From: an uncultured Oscillospiraceae bacterium | Lineage (GTDB): Bacteria > Bacillota_A > Clostridia > Oscillospirales > Acutalibacteraceae | Reading direction: 5' to 3' | Length of the DNA: 64,000 nt | Assembly: GCA_910587995.1 (NCBI GenBank) | Contig: CAJUNS010000006.1 | Location: 13,742-77,741 of the forward strand | Part shown: one piece after another, positions 6,986 through 14,482 of the stretch | Layout: each line of letters opens with the position of its first letter | Position numbering within the stretch: the first letter of the stretch is position 1 | Notes under the pieces: generated by a model | Told to the model about the DNA's origin: nothing | Databases searched by the model: none | The model's input: the letters and a program-made list of their open reading frames with translations, nothing else | Position numbers and translations under genes: made by a program

Positions 6986-8929
6986 ATGATTGGCACAAGC
7001 TTGAAACACCTGCGCCGCACCCCAGGCAAAGCCCTGCTTTTCGTGCTGCTGCTGGCCGGGGCCACCACCCTGCTGATCTTCGGGGCCCAGCTGCTGGTGC
7101 AGACCACCCAAAAGATCCATGCGGCGGAGGCGCAGTTCACCACCATCGCCACGGTGGAGCAGGTCTCTGCCGGAACCGAGAACAGTATGTACTACGATAA
7201 GTGCACCGGCTTCTACTCCGGCTACGAAGAGCTGTACGACGACCCGGTTTCCCTGGATATTCTGAACTTTGAGGGGGCCAATTACATCCAACCGCCGGAG
7301 AACCGGCCCTACTATCTGTCCGAGATAGAGGGAAAACGCATTACCGGCGGCATATCCAGTGCGGACCACATTATTGAGTTCACCGCCTTGGAGGACCAGA
7401 AGGAGGCCGACCAGCATGTGCAGGCCCGGGTGGAGAAGGTCCATTTCGAGGCGGTCTATACCTCGGGCGGCGGCAAAGAGGATCACGCGTTCCAGGTGGG
7501 CGAGGAGATCACCATCTGCCAGCACTACAACACATCGGACCGGGGCGGGCTTACGCCCATTGAGGCCGGACACCGGTACATCGCCCACTTTATGAGCTGG
7601 TCCTCCATATCCAAGGACTGCGACCAGGCCCCGGACGTGGTGGAATACGTCATTGTGGACGCCCCTTACACCACCCAGTGCGACGCCCATGGTCAACCGG
7701 TGGAGTCTGGCCTGCTGGGGGGAAAAAAGCGTTACCGGGCGGACGAGATCAACGAGGAATTTTACGAGAACGGCATGTGGGAGGCCTGGCAGCGGAAGAT
7801 CGAGTATGAGGAGAAGGGGACCCGGAATGTAATTCCTGTTATTCCCACCAACAGCCTGCAGCTTCTGCCAGCCTACCACGACAAAAAGACCTACCTGCAA
7901 AGCGGCCGGGAGATCACGGCGGAGGAGTTCCAGGCCGGAGCCCCGGTGTGCATGGTGTCTTATGACTTTGCCCTGAGCAACGCCATCACCGTAGGGGCCA
8001 AGATGAACGTTTCCATGCTCTATGCTGAATATGGATATGATCCGGGCCTGCGCTGGTACAGCATGAGTGTGCCGGCTCCCTTGAACGCGGAAGGCGAATT
8101 TTATCAGCCCTTCTGGAACGGGGAATATGAAGTGGTGGGCATTTACCAGTTCTACGACGCGGACTCCGGCGAGGACGGGGTGTATGAGCTGACGAAAGAC
8201 ACCGTCATCGTTCCCAGCGCGTCCGTTGGGGCCTCTGATGAGAACAACATTACGGGAGTGGGGCCTCTTCGAAAGGATTACTGCACCTTCCAAATTGAGA
8301 ACGGCACGGCCTCGGCCTTTAACGAGCTGCTGTACGCCCATGTGCCCAACATGAGCGGCCTGACCGTGACCTATAAGGACAACGGCTACAGCGATGTAAT
8401 GGCCAGCCTGCAAAGGACTCAGCTGAACGCGGCGCTGCTGTTCGCGGTGGGCCTGCTGGCCAGCGTGGCCATTGTGGCCCTGCTGCTGTACTTTTTCATT
8501 GTGCGGGAGAAGAAGCGCACTGCCATTGAGCGCAGCCTGGGCATGAGCCGCCGCCAATGCAGAATCTCTCTGCTGGCCGGGGTGATGGTGCTGGCCCTGC
8601 TGGGCACGGCGCTGGGCAGCGGGCTGGGAGCTTTGCTGCTGAACTGGAAGCCCCCGCAGGCCCCAGAGCCGGAACCGGCTCCCACCGGGCTGGTGCAGGA
8701 GATCAAGACGGAGGATTACGCGGGCTTTGACACCAGCTACAGCCTGTGGGCCCGCAGCCGGAATACAGAGGAAGACATTGCCGCCGGGGAGACGCAAGAG
8801 CTGGAGGCCCTAATCTATCTGGCCGCCCCGGGGACGCTGCTGGTGCTGATTCTGCTGCTGGCGGCGCTGCTGGTTAACCGCAACTTGAAGATAGAACCCA
8901 TCCTGCTGCTCAGCGGCGAGAGCGAGTAG
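6986..8929 (+). CDS. FtsX-type ABC transporter permease with large extracellular domain
   Basis: A 647-residue protein: one membrane segment at about residues 17-38, an extracellular region of about 440 residues, then three membrane segments (LFAVGLLASVAIVALLLYFF, LLAGVMVLALLGTALGSGLG and a C-terminal one near LVLILLLAALLV). The C-terminal REKKRTAIERSLGMSRRQ stretch after the second segment is the FtsX-domain hallmark. It is much larger outside than its partner at 4912. GGAAGGAGGA (6971-6980) precedes ATG 6986, 16 nt after the ATPase stop, so the two are co-transcribed. A strong terminator follows at once. Confidence 0.88.
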   Translation: MIGTSLKHLRRTPGKALLFVLLLAGATTLLIFGAQLLVQTTQKIHAAEAQFTTIATVEQVSAGTENSMYYDKCTGFYSGYEELYDDPVSLDILNFEGANYIQPPENRPYYLSEIEGKRITGGISSADHIIEFTALEDQKEADQHVQARVEKVHFEAVYTSGGGKEDHAFQVGEEITICQHYNTSDRGGLTPIEAGHRYIAHFMSWSSISKDCDQAPDVVEYVIVDAPYTTQCDAHGQPVESGLLGGKKRYRADEINEEFYENGMWEAWQRKIEYEEKGTRNVIPVIPTNSLQLLPAYHDKKTYLQSGREITAEEFQAGAPVCMVSYDFALSNAITVGAKMNVSMLYAEYGYDPGLRWYSMSVPAPLNAEGEFYQPFWNGEYEVVGIYQFYDADSGEDGVYELTKDTVIVPSASVGASDENNITGVGPLRKDYCTFQIENGTASAFNELLYAHVPNMSGLTVTYKDNGYSDVMASLQRTQLNAALLFAVGLLASVAIVALLLYFFIVREKKRTAIERSLGMSRRQCRISLLAGVMVLALLGTALGSGLGALLLNWKPPQAPEPEPAPTGLVQEIKTEDYAGFDTSYSLWARSRNTEEDIAAGETQELEALIYLAAPGTLLVLILLLAALLVNRNLKIEPILLLSGESE

Positions 8930-8940
8930 GGGAAATAAGG

Positions 8941-8975
8941 AAACCCCGGAGGACGGAACGTCCTCCGGGGTTTTT
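8941..8975 (+). terminator. strong terminator of the FtsX-type exporter operon
   Basis: AACCCCGGAGGAC pairs perfectly with GTCCTCCGGGGTT around a five-base loop, followed by Ts. Confidence 0.92.
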
Positions 8976-9026
8976 GGTGGAAAGCAAGTGGACTGAGGCC
9001 AGAACGAGAGGTCCTTTGTAAATTTC

Positions 9027-9055
9027 TTGCCATTCCCAATCTCTTGGGGTATAAT
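9027..9055 (+). promoter_or_regulatory. sigma-A promoter for the YdcF-like gene
   Basis: TTGCCA (9027-9032), 17-bp spacer, TATAAT (9050-9055). The transcription start would fall at about 9062, inside the family-A repeat that begins at 9058. Confidence 0.8.
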
Positions 9056-9057
9056 GG

Positions 9058-9173
9058 TATCGTTAACGCAGTTCAAAAGAGGTGATACCTCTTTTGGACT
9101 TGGCGGCACGGGCACGCCCGCGCCGCTCCGCTTGAAAATCGGTATTTACCGATTTTCAAGTGCGTTTACGATA
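9058..9173. repeat. family A palindromic repeat, full copy 2, in a 5' leader
   Basis: 116 bp with ends TATCGTTAACGCA and TGCGTTTACGATA, the clearest inverted ends of the family. The same two internal hairpins and GC-rich core as in copy 1 are present. It occupies almost the whole leader between the promoter at 9027 and the start codon at 9203. Confidence 0.92.
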
Positions 9174-9202
9174 TCATCTCACAGAAAAAGGAGCGTGGGC
9201 CT

Positions 9203-9967
9203 GTGCTTAAAAAAATTGGTAGAATCTTCTACTCTCTTCTCTGCCTGGCCGGTATGGTATGGTTTTGCCTGCCTATCTGCCGGGGCGGCTTTGCGGGAGG
9301 GTCGGTGTTCGGTCTCTTCATCTGTCTCTATGGCTTGGCGCTGATGCTCTTCTATGGCTGGTTTGCGGCCCGGGGCCGCTGGCAAAGGCGGGCGGCGCGG
9401 GCAGCGGCGGTTTTGTATGGCGCTGGCATGGCGTGGACGGCCTTTTTAACGGGCCTGATGATTTCCTACCAAGCGTCGCCCCCGCCCCCGGGGCTGAATG
9501 TGGTGGTGCTGGGCGCGCAGGTCTACAGCGAGGACCGCATGGGAGCCAGCCTGAGCAGCCGGGTGGACCGGGCTTTCGCCTATTTGCGGGATAACCCGGA
9601 GGTCCAGTGCATCACCACCGGCGGCCAGGGCAGGGACGAGCCCTGCCCCGAGGCCCTTACCGAAAAGAATGTGCTGGTCCGCATGGGCATTGCCCCGGAG
9701 CGGATTTTTATGGAGGACAAGTCCCGGAACACCCGGCAGAATTTTGAATACGCCATGGAGCTGGCAAAGCGGGAAGGCCTGGACACCCAGGTGGTGGTGG
9801 TCACCCAGAACTTCCACCTGTTCCGGGCTGTCCAATTGGCCAAAGCGGCGGGCTTCACCGCCTATGGCCTTCCTGCCAGCACCGATCCGCTGCTCTTCCC
9901 CCAATATTACGGGCGGGAGCTGGCCTCTCTGACCAAATGGTGGGTGGAGCGGCTGTTCTTGGGCTAA
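9203..9967 (+). CDS. YdcF/SanA-like membrane protein (DUF218)
   Basis: A 254-residue protein with three N-terminal membrane segments (about residues 5-95) and a C-terminal DUF218 domain: LNVVVLGAQV, then TGGQGRDE, RNTRQNFEYAMEL and VVVTQNFHLFRAVQLAKAAG. In the family these residues form a nucleotide-binding-like pocket and the proteins are linked to cell-envelope integrity; the exact reaction is not established. GTG 9203 follows AAAAGGAG (9186-9193). The gene stands alone and converges with the CpXC operon. Confidence 0.88.
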   Translation: MLKKIGRIFYSLLCLAGMVWFCLPICRGGFAGGSVFGLFICLYGLALMLFYGWFAARGRWQRRAARAAAVLYGAGMAWTAFLTGLMISYQASPPPPGLNVVVLGAQVYSEDRMGASLSSRVDRAFAYLRDNPEVQCITTGGQGRDEPCPEALTEKNVLVRMGIAPERIFMEDKSRNTRQNFEYAMELAKREGLDTQVVVVTQNFHLFRAVQLAKAAGFTAYGLPASTDPLLFPQYYGRELASLTKWWVERLFLG

Positions 9968-10012
9968 GGCTAGGAGACTCCCACCTAGGAGGCTCCGGCC
10001 TTCTTTTTTTGC

Positions 10013-10636
10013 TTAGGTATTTTGATAGTCCTCAATGATCCGCTTTGCCAGCCGGGCGTCCACCGTGGCAAAGTTGTTGGGCTCGGCAAAATCCAGGGTT
10101 CGCAGTACCTCCTGGGACTGGTTGTACACCTCCACCCGGGTGGAGTGGTACACTGGCTCCGGCGTGCGGGGCAGGAAGATGGCAAACTCCATTTTCCCCT
10201 CCTCCACCTTGCTGAAATAGGCGTGAAGCCGCGCATTGTCATAACCCCGCCGGATAATGGTACACAAGGCGTTTTTCATCAGCTCAATGGCCACATCGTA
10301 ACAGCCGTTGTCAAAAATCAGAATTTTTTCCTTGAGCTCCGCCAAATTCTTTACCCGCCGCTTGACATAGCCCCGCAGGGGCTCCGTGGGCTCCACCGGG
10401 TTCCCGTTTCCGCCTGGGGCCAGACACACCGCGTAGCCCGCCCGGTTGTCCATGTACACAAAGGGGTAGGCCATGGCCGCGAAATAGTTGCAGCGCTGGC
10501 AGCGCCAGTCGAAGATGGTCTCATCCAAAATGCTTTGCTTAAGCTCCGGGTTTTTCTGTGCGTTTACGCTGGTATAAAGGCGGTACTTCTGGCTTTCCCC
10601 ACATTGGGGACAAACGATATCCTTTACGATCTCCAT
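10013..10636 (-). CDS. CpXC-domain protein
   Basis: A 207-residue protein. The N-terminus IVCPQCGESQKYRLYTSVNA and the later FDWRCQRCNYFAAM form the paired-cysteine zinc-ribbon-like CpXC domain. The remainder (LIFDNGCYDVAIELMKNAL...) is a helical domain commonly found with it. Function unknown. ATG 10636 is chosen over TTG 10642 because GGAGG lies 8 nt before it. It is 21 nt downstream of the 10658-11287 gene and shares its transcription unit. Confidence 0.75.
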   Translation of the reverse strand: MEIVKDIVCPQCGESQKYRLYTSVNAQKNPELKQSILDETIFDWRCQRCNYFAAMAYPFVYMDNRAGYAVCLAPGGNGNPVEPTEPLRGYVKRRVKNLAELKEKILIFDNGCYDVAIELMKNALCTIIRRGYDNARLHAYFSKVEEGKMEFAIFLPRTPEPVYHSTRVEVYNQSQEVLRTLDFAEPNNFATVDARLAKRIIEDYQNT

Positions 10637-10657
10637 TCCCAAATCCTCCCGCCAGCC

Positions 10658-11287
10658 TTATTCAAAGAGCAGGCCGTCATTCTCATCCAGCTCGGCGGGC
10701 CGTATGGTTCCCTCCTGCCGGGTCCCGCCATTCGCGGGGCGGCAGGTTCCCTCTTGGGGCTGGGCCTCAATTTCAGCGGCCTGGGGAACTGCCGGCGCTT
10801 CCGCTTCCTGGGCCGAGGGCTGGGGCAGGGTGGGGTCGTAGTCAAAACACGCCACGTCAGACAGGTCCACCTCTTCCACCTCATCCTCCTGGGGCGTAAC
10901 GGTCATTTCGGTTTGGCCCTTATGAAAACGGAAGACCGGGGCCCGGTACGCCGCTGTGGGGCCGTCCTTTCCGGCAATGACCCCAATGGAAGCGGCCTCC
11001 TCCTGGCCCAGCTGCTCCAGGTTCTCCAAGGCGCTGTCCCGGCGGGCGTTAATCTGGTCGATGCGGGCGCAGTGGGTTTCGGCCAGAGGGTTGTCCGGGT
11101 CCCGCAGGGCGTTATAATAGTAGCGCCCCAGGGCCAGATATTCCTTTTCCGCCGCCTTTTCCTCACAGCGGATCACCGCCCGCAGCCGGTTCATCACGGC
11201 GGCCCGGTGGTTCTTTTCTTTTAGATAATAGGCCGTTGCGCGGGTTTTGACCCGCACGGCTTTTGAAACGTCTTTCCAAGCTCCCAT
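10658..11287 (-). CDS. hypothetical protein, first gene of the CpXC pair
   Basis: A 209-residue soluble protein that I do not recognise. The first 105 residues are basic and helical (RVKTRATAYYLKEKNHRAAV, EKAAEKEYLALGRYYYNAL) and resemble a coiled coil. The C-terminal 80 residues are acidic, Pro/Gln/Glu-rich and probably disordered (EEVEEVDLSDVACFDYD). GGAGG stands 7 nt before ATG 11287. A -10 box (TATAAT, minus strand, 11314-11319) lies just upstream, but no good -35 is visible. The tight spacing to the CpXC gene suggests that the two proteins act together. Confidence 0.65.
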   Translation of the reverse strand: MGAWKDVSKAVRVKTRATAYYLKEKNHRAAVMNRLRAVIRCEEKAAEKEYLALGRYYYNALRDPDNPLAETHCARIDQINARRDSALENLEQLGQEEAASIGVIAGKDGPTAAYRAPVFRFHKGQTEMTVTPQEDEVEEVDLSDVACFDYDPTLPQPSAQEAEAPAVPQAAEIEAQPQEGTCRPANGGTRQEGTIRPAELDENDGLLFE

Positions 11288-11387
11288 AGGATAACCTCCT
11301 TCGTTTTCCTTCCATTATACACCGGTCTTTGGGAGAAATATAGGGGATTCTGTGAATTTCCGTGTATTTCCGCCCAAGAGCGGGAGA

Positions 11388-12908
11388 TTACGCCTTTTTC
11401 AGCCGGACTACATTCCAAGAGGCCGCCGCCAGCCTGCTGTTCAGCATGCCGCTGTCCAGCAGGTCCCGGGCCAGAACGCTTTTGGGAGCCACGGCCTGGC
11501 TTCGGGCGCTGTTTACCGCTTTGAAGTCTCCATGCTCCAACACGATGTGCTCCTCCAGCCGGTAGCCGGGGAAGCCCCGCAGGTCGGCCTCCAGGGCCAC
11601 GTCCTCTTCCAGGTTGCGGTTCACGGCGAAGATGGTGACCTCATCTTTTTCCGGGTTCCAAACAGCGGCGGACTCCACATCCGTTACCGGGCCGAAGTCC
11701 CGGGTGTCGTGCTGGGAGGAGCGCAGGGCGGTGTTTAGGGCCACGCCCCGGCCATATTGGGAGGCATGCAGGTAAGGGTAGAAAATGGTCTGCTTCCAGG
11801 CGGGGCCGTTTTCCTCCGTCATAATGGGGGCGATGACATTGACCAGCTGGGCCAGACAGGCCATGCGCACCCGGTCCGAGTGCTTGATGAGGGTGATGAG
11901 CAGCAGGCCCACCATCAGCGCGTCCTCAAAGTTGTAGCGGTCCTCCAGCAGGTGGGGGGCCGCGGACCAGGGACGGTTGGCCATTTCATCCTGGTCGGCG
12001 GCGTCGCTGTGGAACCACACGTTCCACTCGTCAAAGCTCAGTTTAATGTCCTTTTTACCCCGCTTTTTGGCTTTGACAAAGTCGCACACCGAGCCAATGG
12101 TGCCGATGAACCGGTCCATGTCGTCCGACTGGGCCAAAAAGCTGTTGGTGTCGTTCAAACGGTTGCCATAGTAGGTATGCAGGGAGATGTAATCCACGCT
12201 GTCGTAGGCTTCCTCCAGCACCGTGGCCTCCCACTGGGGGTAGGTGGGCATGCCGGTGTTGGAGCTGCCGCACACCACCAGCTCCAGGCTGGGGTCGATC
12301 TGCCGCAGGGCCTTGGCAGTCTCGTTGGCCAGATGGCCGTATTCCAAAGCGGTTTTGTGGCCCACCTGCCAGGGGCCGTCCATTTCGTTGCCCAGGCACC
12401 AAACCTTAAAATTATGGGGCCCGGCCACGCCATGGGCGATGCGCAGGTCGCTGTATTTGCTGCCGGAGGGGTGGTTGCAGTACTCCACCAGGCTGCAGGC
12501 CGCGTCGATGCCCCGGGTGCCCAGGTTAACAGCCATCATAACATCGGTCCCGGCCTTTTTTGCCCAGCGGGCAAACTCGTTTACGCCAATGAGGTTGGGC
12601 TCCGTGCTGCGCCAAGCCAGGTCCAGGCGCTTGGGACGCTGGGCCACAGGGCCCACGCCGTCCTCCCAGAAATAGTTGGAGACAAAATTGCCGCCTGGGT
12701 AGCGGACAATGGGCACGCCGATCTCCCGGACCAAATCCAGCACGTCCCGGCGGAAGCCCTCCTCATCGGCGGAGGGATGGCCGGGCTGGTAAACGCCGCC
12801 ATAAACAGCGCGGCCCAGGTGTTCAATAAAAGAGCCATAGATGCGCTTGTCAATGCGGCTGATTTGAAAGTCAGGGTCCAGGGTGATGCGGGCAAATCTT
12901 TTTTCCAT
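11388..12908 (-). CDS. abfA: alpha-L-arabinofuranosidase, GH51
   Basis: A 506-residue intracellular enzyme (no signal peptide) that removes terminal arabinofuranose from arabinoxylan or arabinan oligosaccharides. Conserved GH51 features: GSFIEHLGRAVYGGVY near the N-terminus, RYPGGNFVSNYFWEDGVGP, the acid/base Glu in WCLGNEMDGPWQ, and the nucleophile Glu in SFDEWNVWF, followed by the C-terminal beta-sandwich. The length is normal for the family. ATG 12908 follows AGGAG by 9 nt; a longer frame to 12980 would overlap its own promoter. It is a single-gene unit with a promoter at 12980-13009; no sugar regulator is adjacent. Confidence 0.94.
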   Translation of the reverse strand: MEKRFARITLDPDFQISRIDKRIYGSFIEHLGRAVYGGVYQPGHPSADEEGFRRDVLDLVREIGVPIVRYPGGNFVSNYFWEDGVGPVAQRPKRLDLAWRSTEPNLIGVNEFARWAKKAGTDVMMAVNLGTRGIDAACSLVEYCNHPSGSKYSDLRIAHGVAGPHNFKVWCLGNEMDGPWQVGHKTALEYGHLANETAKALRQIDPSLELVVCGSSNTGMPTYPQWEATVLEEAYDSVDYISLHTYYGNRLNDTNSFLAQSDDMDRFIGTIGSVCDFVKAKKRGKKDIKLSFDEWNVWFHSDAADQDEMANRPWSAAPHLLEDRYNFEDALMVGLLLITLIKHSDRVRMACLAQLVNVIAPIMTEENGPAWKQTIFYPYLHASQYGRGVALNTALRSSQHDTRDFGPVTDVESAAVWNPEKDEVTIFAVNRNLEEDVALEADLRGFPGYRLEEHIVLEHGDFKAVNSARSQAVAPKSVLARDLLDSGMLNSRLAAASWNVVRLKKA

Positions 12909-12979
12909 AGGGTGGGGCTCCTTTCGCAATGAGGATTGGCTGCGTGTTTCTCCAGCTTCCGTTAGAGGGCTTTGTACCA

Positions 12980-13009
12980 ATTATACACTTTTGGGCGGGG
13001 AGAAGTCAA
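12980..13009 (-). promoter_or_regulatory. sigma-A promoter of the GH51 gene
   Basis: On the minus strand TTGACT (13009-13004), 18-bp spacer, TATAAT (12985-12980). Confidence 0.8.
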
Positions 13010-13029
13010 CCTTTACGGGGAAAGATGGC

Positions 13030-13105
13030 GTGCCGTTTCGGAGAGCTTTTCGCGTTCCCCCGCCCTACGGGTGGGGGAACACAGATGATTATCTCTGTGG
13101 TTGGG
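13030..13105. repeat. family B palindromic repeat, copy 1
   Basis: Order: GTGCCGTTTCGGAGAGCTTT, then the hairpin GTTCCCCCGCCC/GGGTGGGGGAAC, then ACAGATGATTATCTCTGTGG, whose ACAGA/TCTGT ends also pair. The same order occurs at 17654 (inverted) and 50656, with partial copies at 31700 and 50281. It lies between the GH51 and GntR promoters. Confidence 0.85.
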
Positions 13106-13129
13106 ACACATCCAAATTTCACAATCCCC

Positions 13130-13158
13130 TTGACAAACGCCGCGTTCAGGTGTATACT
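13130..13158 (+). promoter_or_regulatory. sigma-A promoter of the GntR/ABC operon
   Basis: TTGACA (13130-13135), 17-bp spacer, TATACT (13153-13158). Confidence 0.88.
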
Positions 13159-13161
13159 CAA

Positions 13162-13186
13162 ACTGTACCAATCGAAATAGTACAGA
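13162..13186 (+). promoter_or_regulatory. probable GntR (YtrA-type) operator
   Basis: Inverted repeat CTGTAC (13163-13168) / GTACAG (13180-13185) with an 11-bp gap, placed at the transcription start directly after the -10 box. Size and position fit autorepression by the GntR protein encoded next. Binding is inferred. Confidence 0.75.
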
Positions 13187-13202
13187 TAAGGAGGTTGAGC
13201 TC

Positions 13203-13583
13203 TTGTTCGCCATCGATTACAAAAGCGGCCAGCCCATTTTTGAGCAGATCTACCGCGGCGTGGTCAAGCTGGGCGCCGCGGGGGCCTTTGGAGAAGGGGG
13301 GCAGCTGCCCTCTGTGCGGGCCGTGGCCCGGGAGCTGGGCGTGAACCCCAACACCATCCAAAAGGCCTACGCCATGCTGGAACGGGACGGAGTCATCTAT
13401 TCCGTGCCGGGAAAAGGGTCCTTTTTGGCAAAGCCCGAGGCCGTGCTGGAAAAGCGCCGGGCCGGGGCCTTGGACCAGCTGCGGCAGGCGGTCCGGGAAG
13501 CCCTGGACTGCGGCGTGGCCCCCGAAGAGCTGGCCCAGGCTTTGGACCAAATGGTCCAGGGAAAAAAGGAGGAATCACCATGA
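13203..13583 (+). CDS. GntR-family transcriptional repressor, YtrA subfamily
   Basis: A 126-residue protein. It has a winged helix-turn-helix at residues 10-75 (GGQLPSVRAVARELGVNPNT, IQKAYAMLERDGVIYSVPGK) and a short helical C-terminal dimerisation tail, the YtrA plan with no large ligand domain. The start is TTG 13203, with GGAGG (13190-13194) 8 nt upstream. Its stop overlaps the next start by 4 nt (ATGA). Relatives repress adjacent ABC transporter genes and respond to cell-wall-active compounds; here the target is most likely its own promoter at 13130. Confidence 0.92.
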   Translation: MFAIDYKSGQPIFEQIYRGVVKLGAAGAFGEGGQLPSVRAVARELGVNPNTIQKAYAMLERDGVIYSVPGKGSFLAKPEAVLEKRRAGALDQLRQAVREALDCGVAPEELAQALDQMVQGKKEESP

Positions 13584-14482
13584 TCGAATGCAAACAGTTG
13601 ACCAAACGGTTTGGGGAGAAAACCGCCCTCAACCAGGTGGACCTACAGGTGCAGCCGGGCAGCATTTTCGGCCTGGTGGGCTCCAATGGGGCGGGAAAGT
13701 CCACCTTGCTGCGGATTTTGGCCGGCGTCTACCGGCCCGAGGCGGGCGAAGCCCTGCTGGATGGACAGAGCCCCTGGGAAAACCCCAGCCTAAAAGCCCG
13801 GGTCCGCCTGCTGGCCGATGAATTTTACGCGCCGGGCCAGGACTCCCTTCAGCGGATGGGGAAGACCCTCTCCCGCTTTTATCCCGGCTGGGATCCGGCT
13901 TATTTTGAGCGGCTGTGCCGCATGTTCCCTGTGGAGGAAACCGCCCGCTACAGCGCCCTGAGCAAGGGCAACCGCCGCCAGGCCGGGCTCATTCTCTCCC
14001 TGGCCTCCCGGCCGGACCTGCTGCTGCTGGACGAAGTCTTCGACGGTTTGGACCCAGTGGTGCGCAAGCTGGTGAAAAAGCTGCTGGCCGAAGAGGTGGC
14101 GGAGCGGAACATGACCGTGGTGCTGGCCTCCCACAACCTGCGGGAGATGGAGGATTTCTGCGACACATTGGCCCTGCTCCACAAGGGCGGCCTGGTGCTG
14201 GAGCGGGAGCTGGACCAGATGAGCCTGTACCTCCAGCGGGTCCAGGCGGTGTTTCCGCCCCAGGTGGACCGGGCGGCTCTGGCCCAAAAGCTATGCCTTG
14301 CCAGCTGGGAGAGCACCGGTTCTCTGTGCACCTTTGTGGCCCGGGGCAGCCGGGAGGAAGTTTTGGCGGCGGTGGACAGCTTTTCGCCCAGCTTCCGGGA
14401 GACGCTGCCCCTGTCTTTGGAAGAAGTATTTATTTGCGAAATGGAGGCGTCTGGTTATGACATGGAAAACATTCTCGGGTAA
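13580..14482 (+). CDS. ABC transporter ATPase (YtrB-like)
   Basis: A 300-residue ATPase: Walker A GSNGAGKST, a variant signature LSKGNRRQAGLILSLA, Walker B LLLLDEVFDGLDP and H-loop ASHNL. The LSKGN signature and the C-terminal extension of about 80 residues are usual for ATPases encoded behind YtrA-type regulators. It overlaps the repressor gene by 4 nt and the permease gene by 26 nt, so translation is tightly coupled. Confidence 0.92.
   Translation: MIECKQLTKRFGEKTALNQVDLQVQPGSIFGLVGSNGAGKSTLLRILAGVYRPEAGEALLDGQSPWENPSLKARVRLLADEFYAPGQDSLQRMGKTLSRFYPGWDPAYFERLCRMFPVEETARYSALSKGNRRQAGLILSLASRPDLLLLDEVFDGLDPVVRKLVKKLLAEEVAERNMTVVLASHNLREMEDFCDTLALLHKGGLVLERELDQMSLYLQRVQAVFPPQVDRAALAQKLCLASWESTGSLCTFVARGSREEVLAAVDSFSPSFRETLPLSLEEVFICEMEASGYDMENILG

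Noticed and set aside
10022..11224. 400-codon plus-strand frame opposite the CpXC pair
   Set aside because: Low-complexity antisense reading of two better-supported minus-strand genes with ribosome binding sites.
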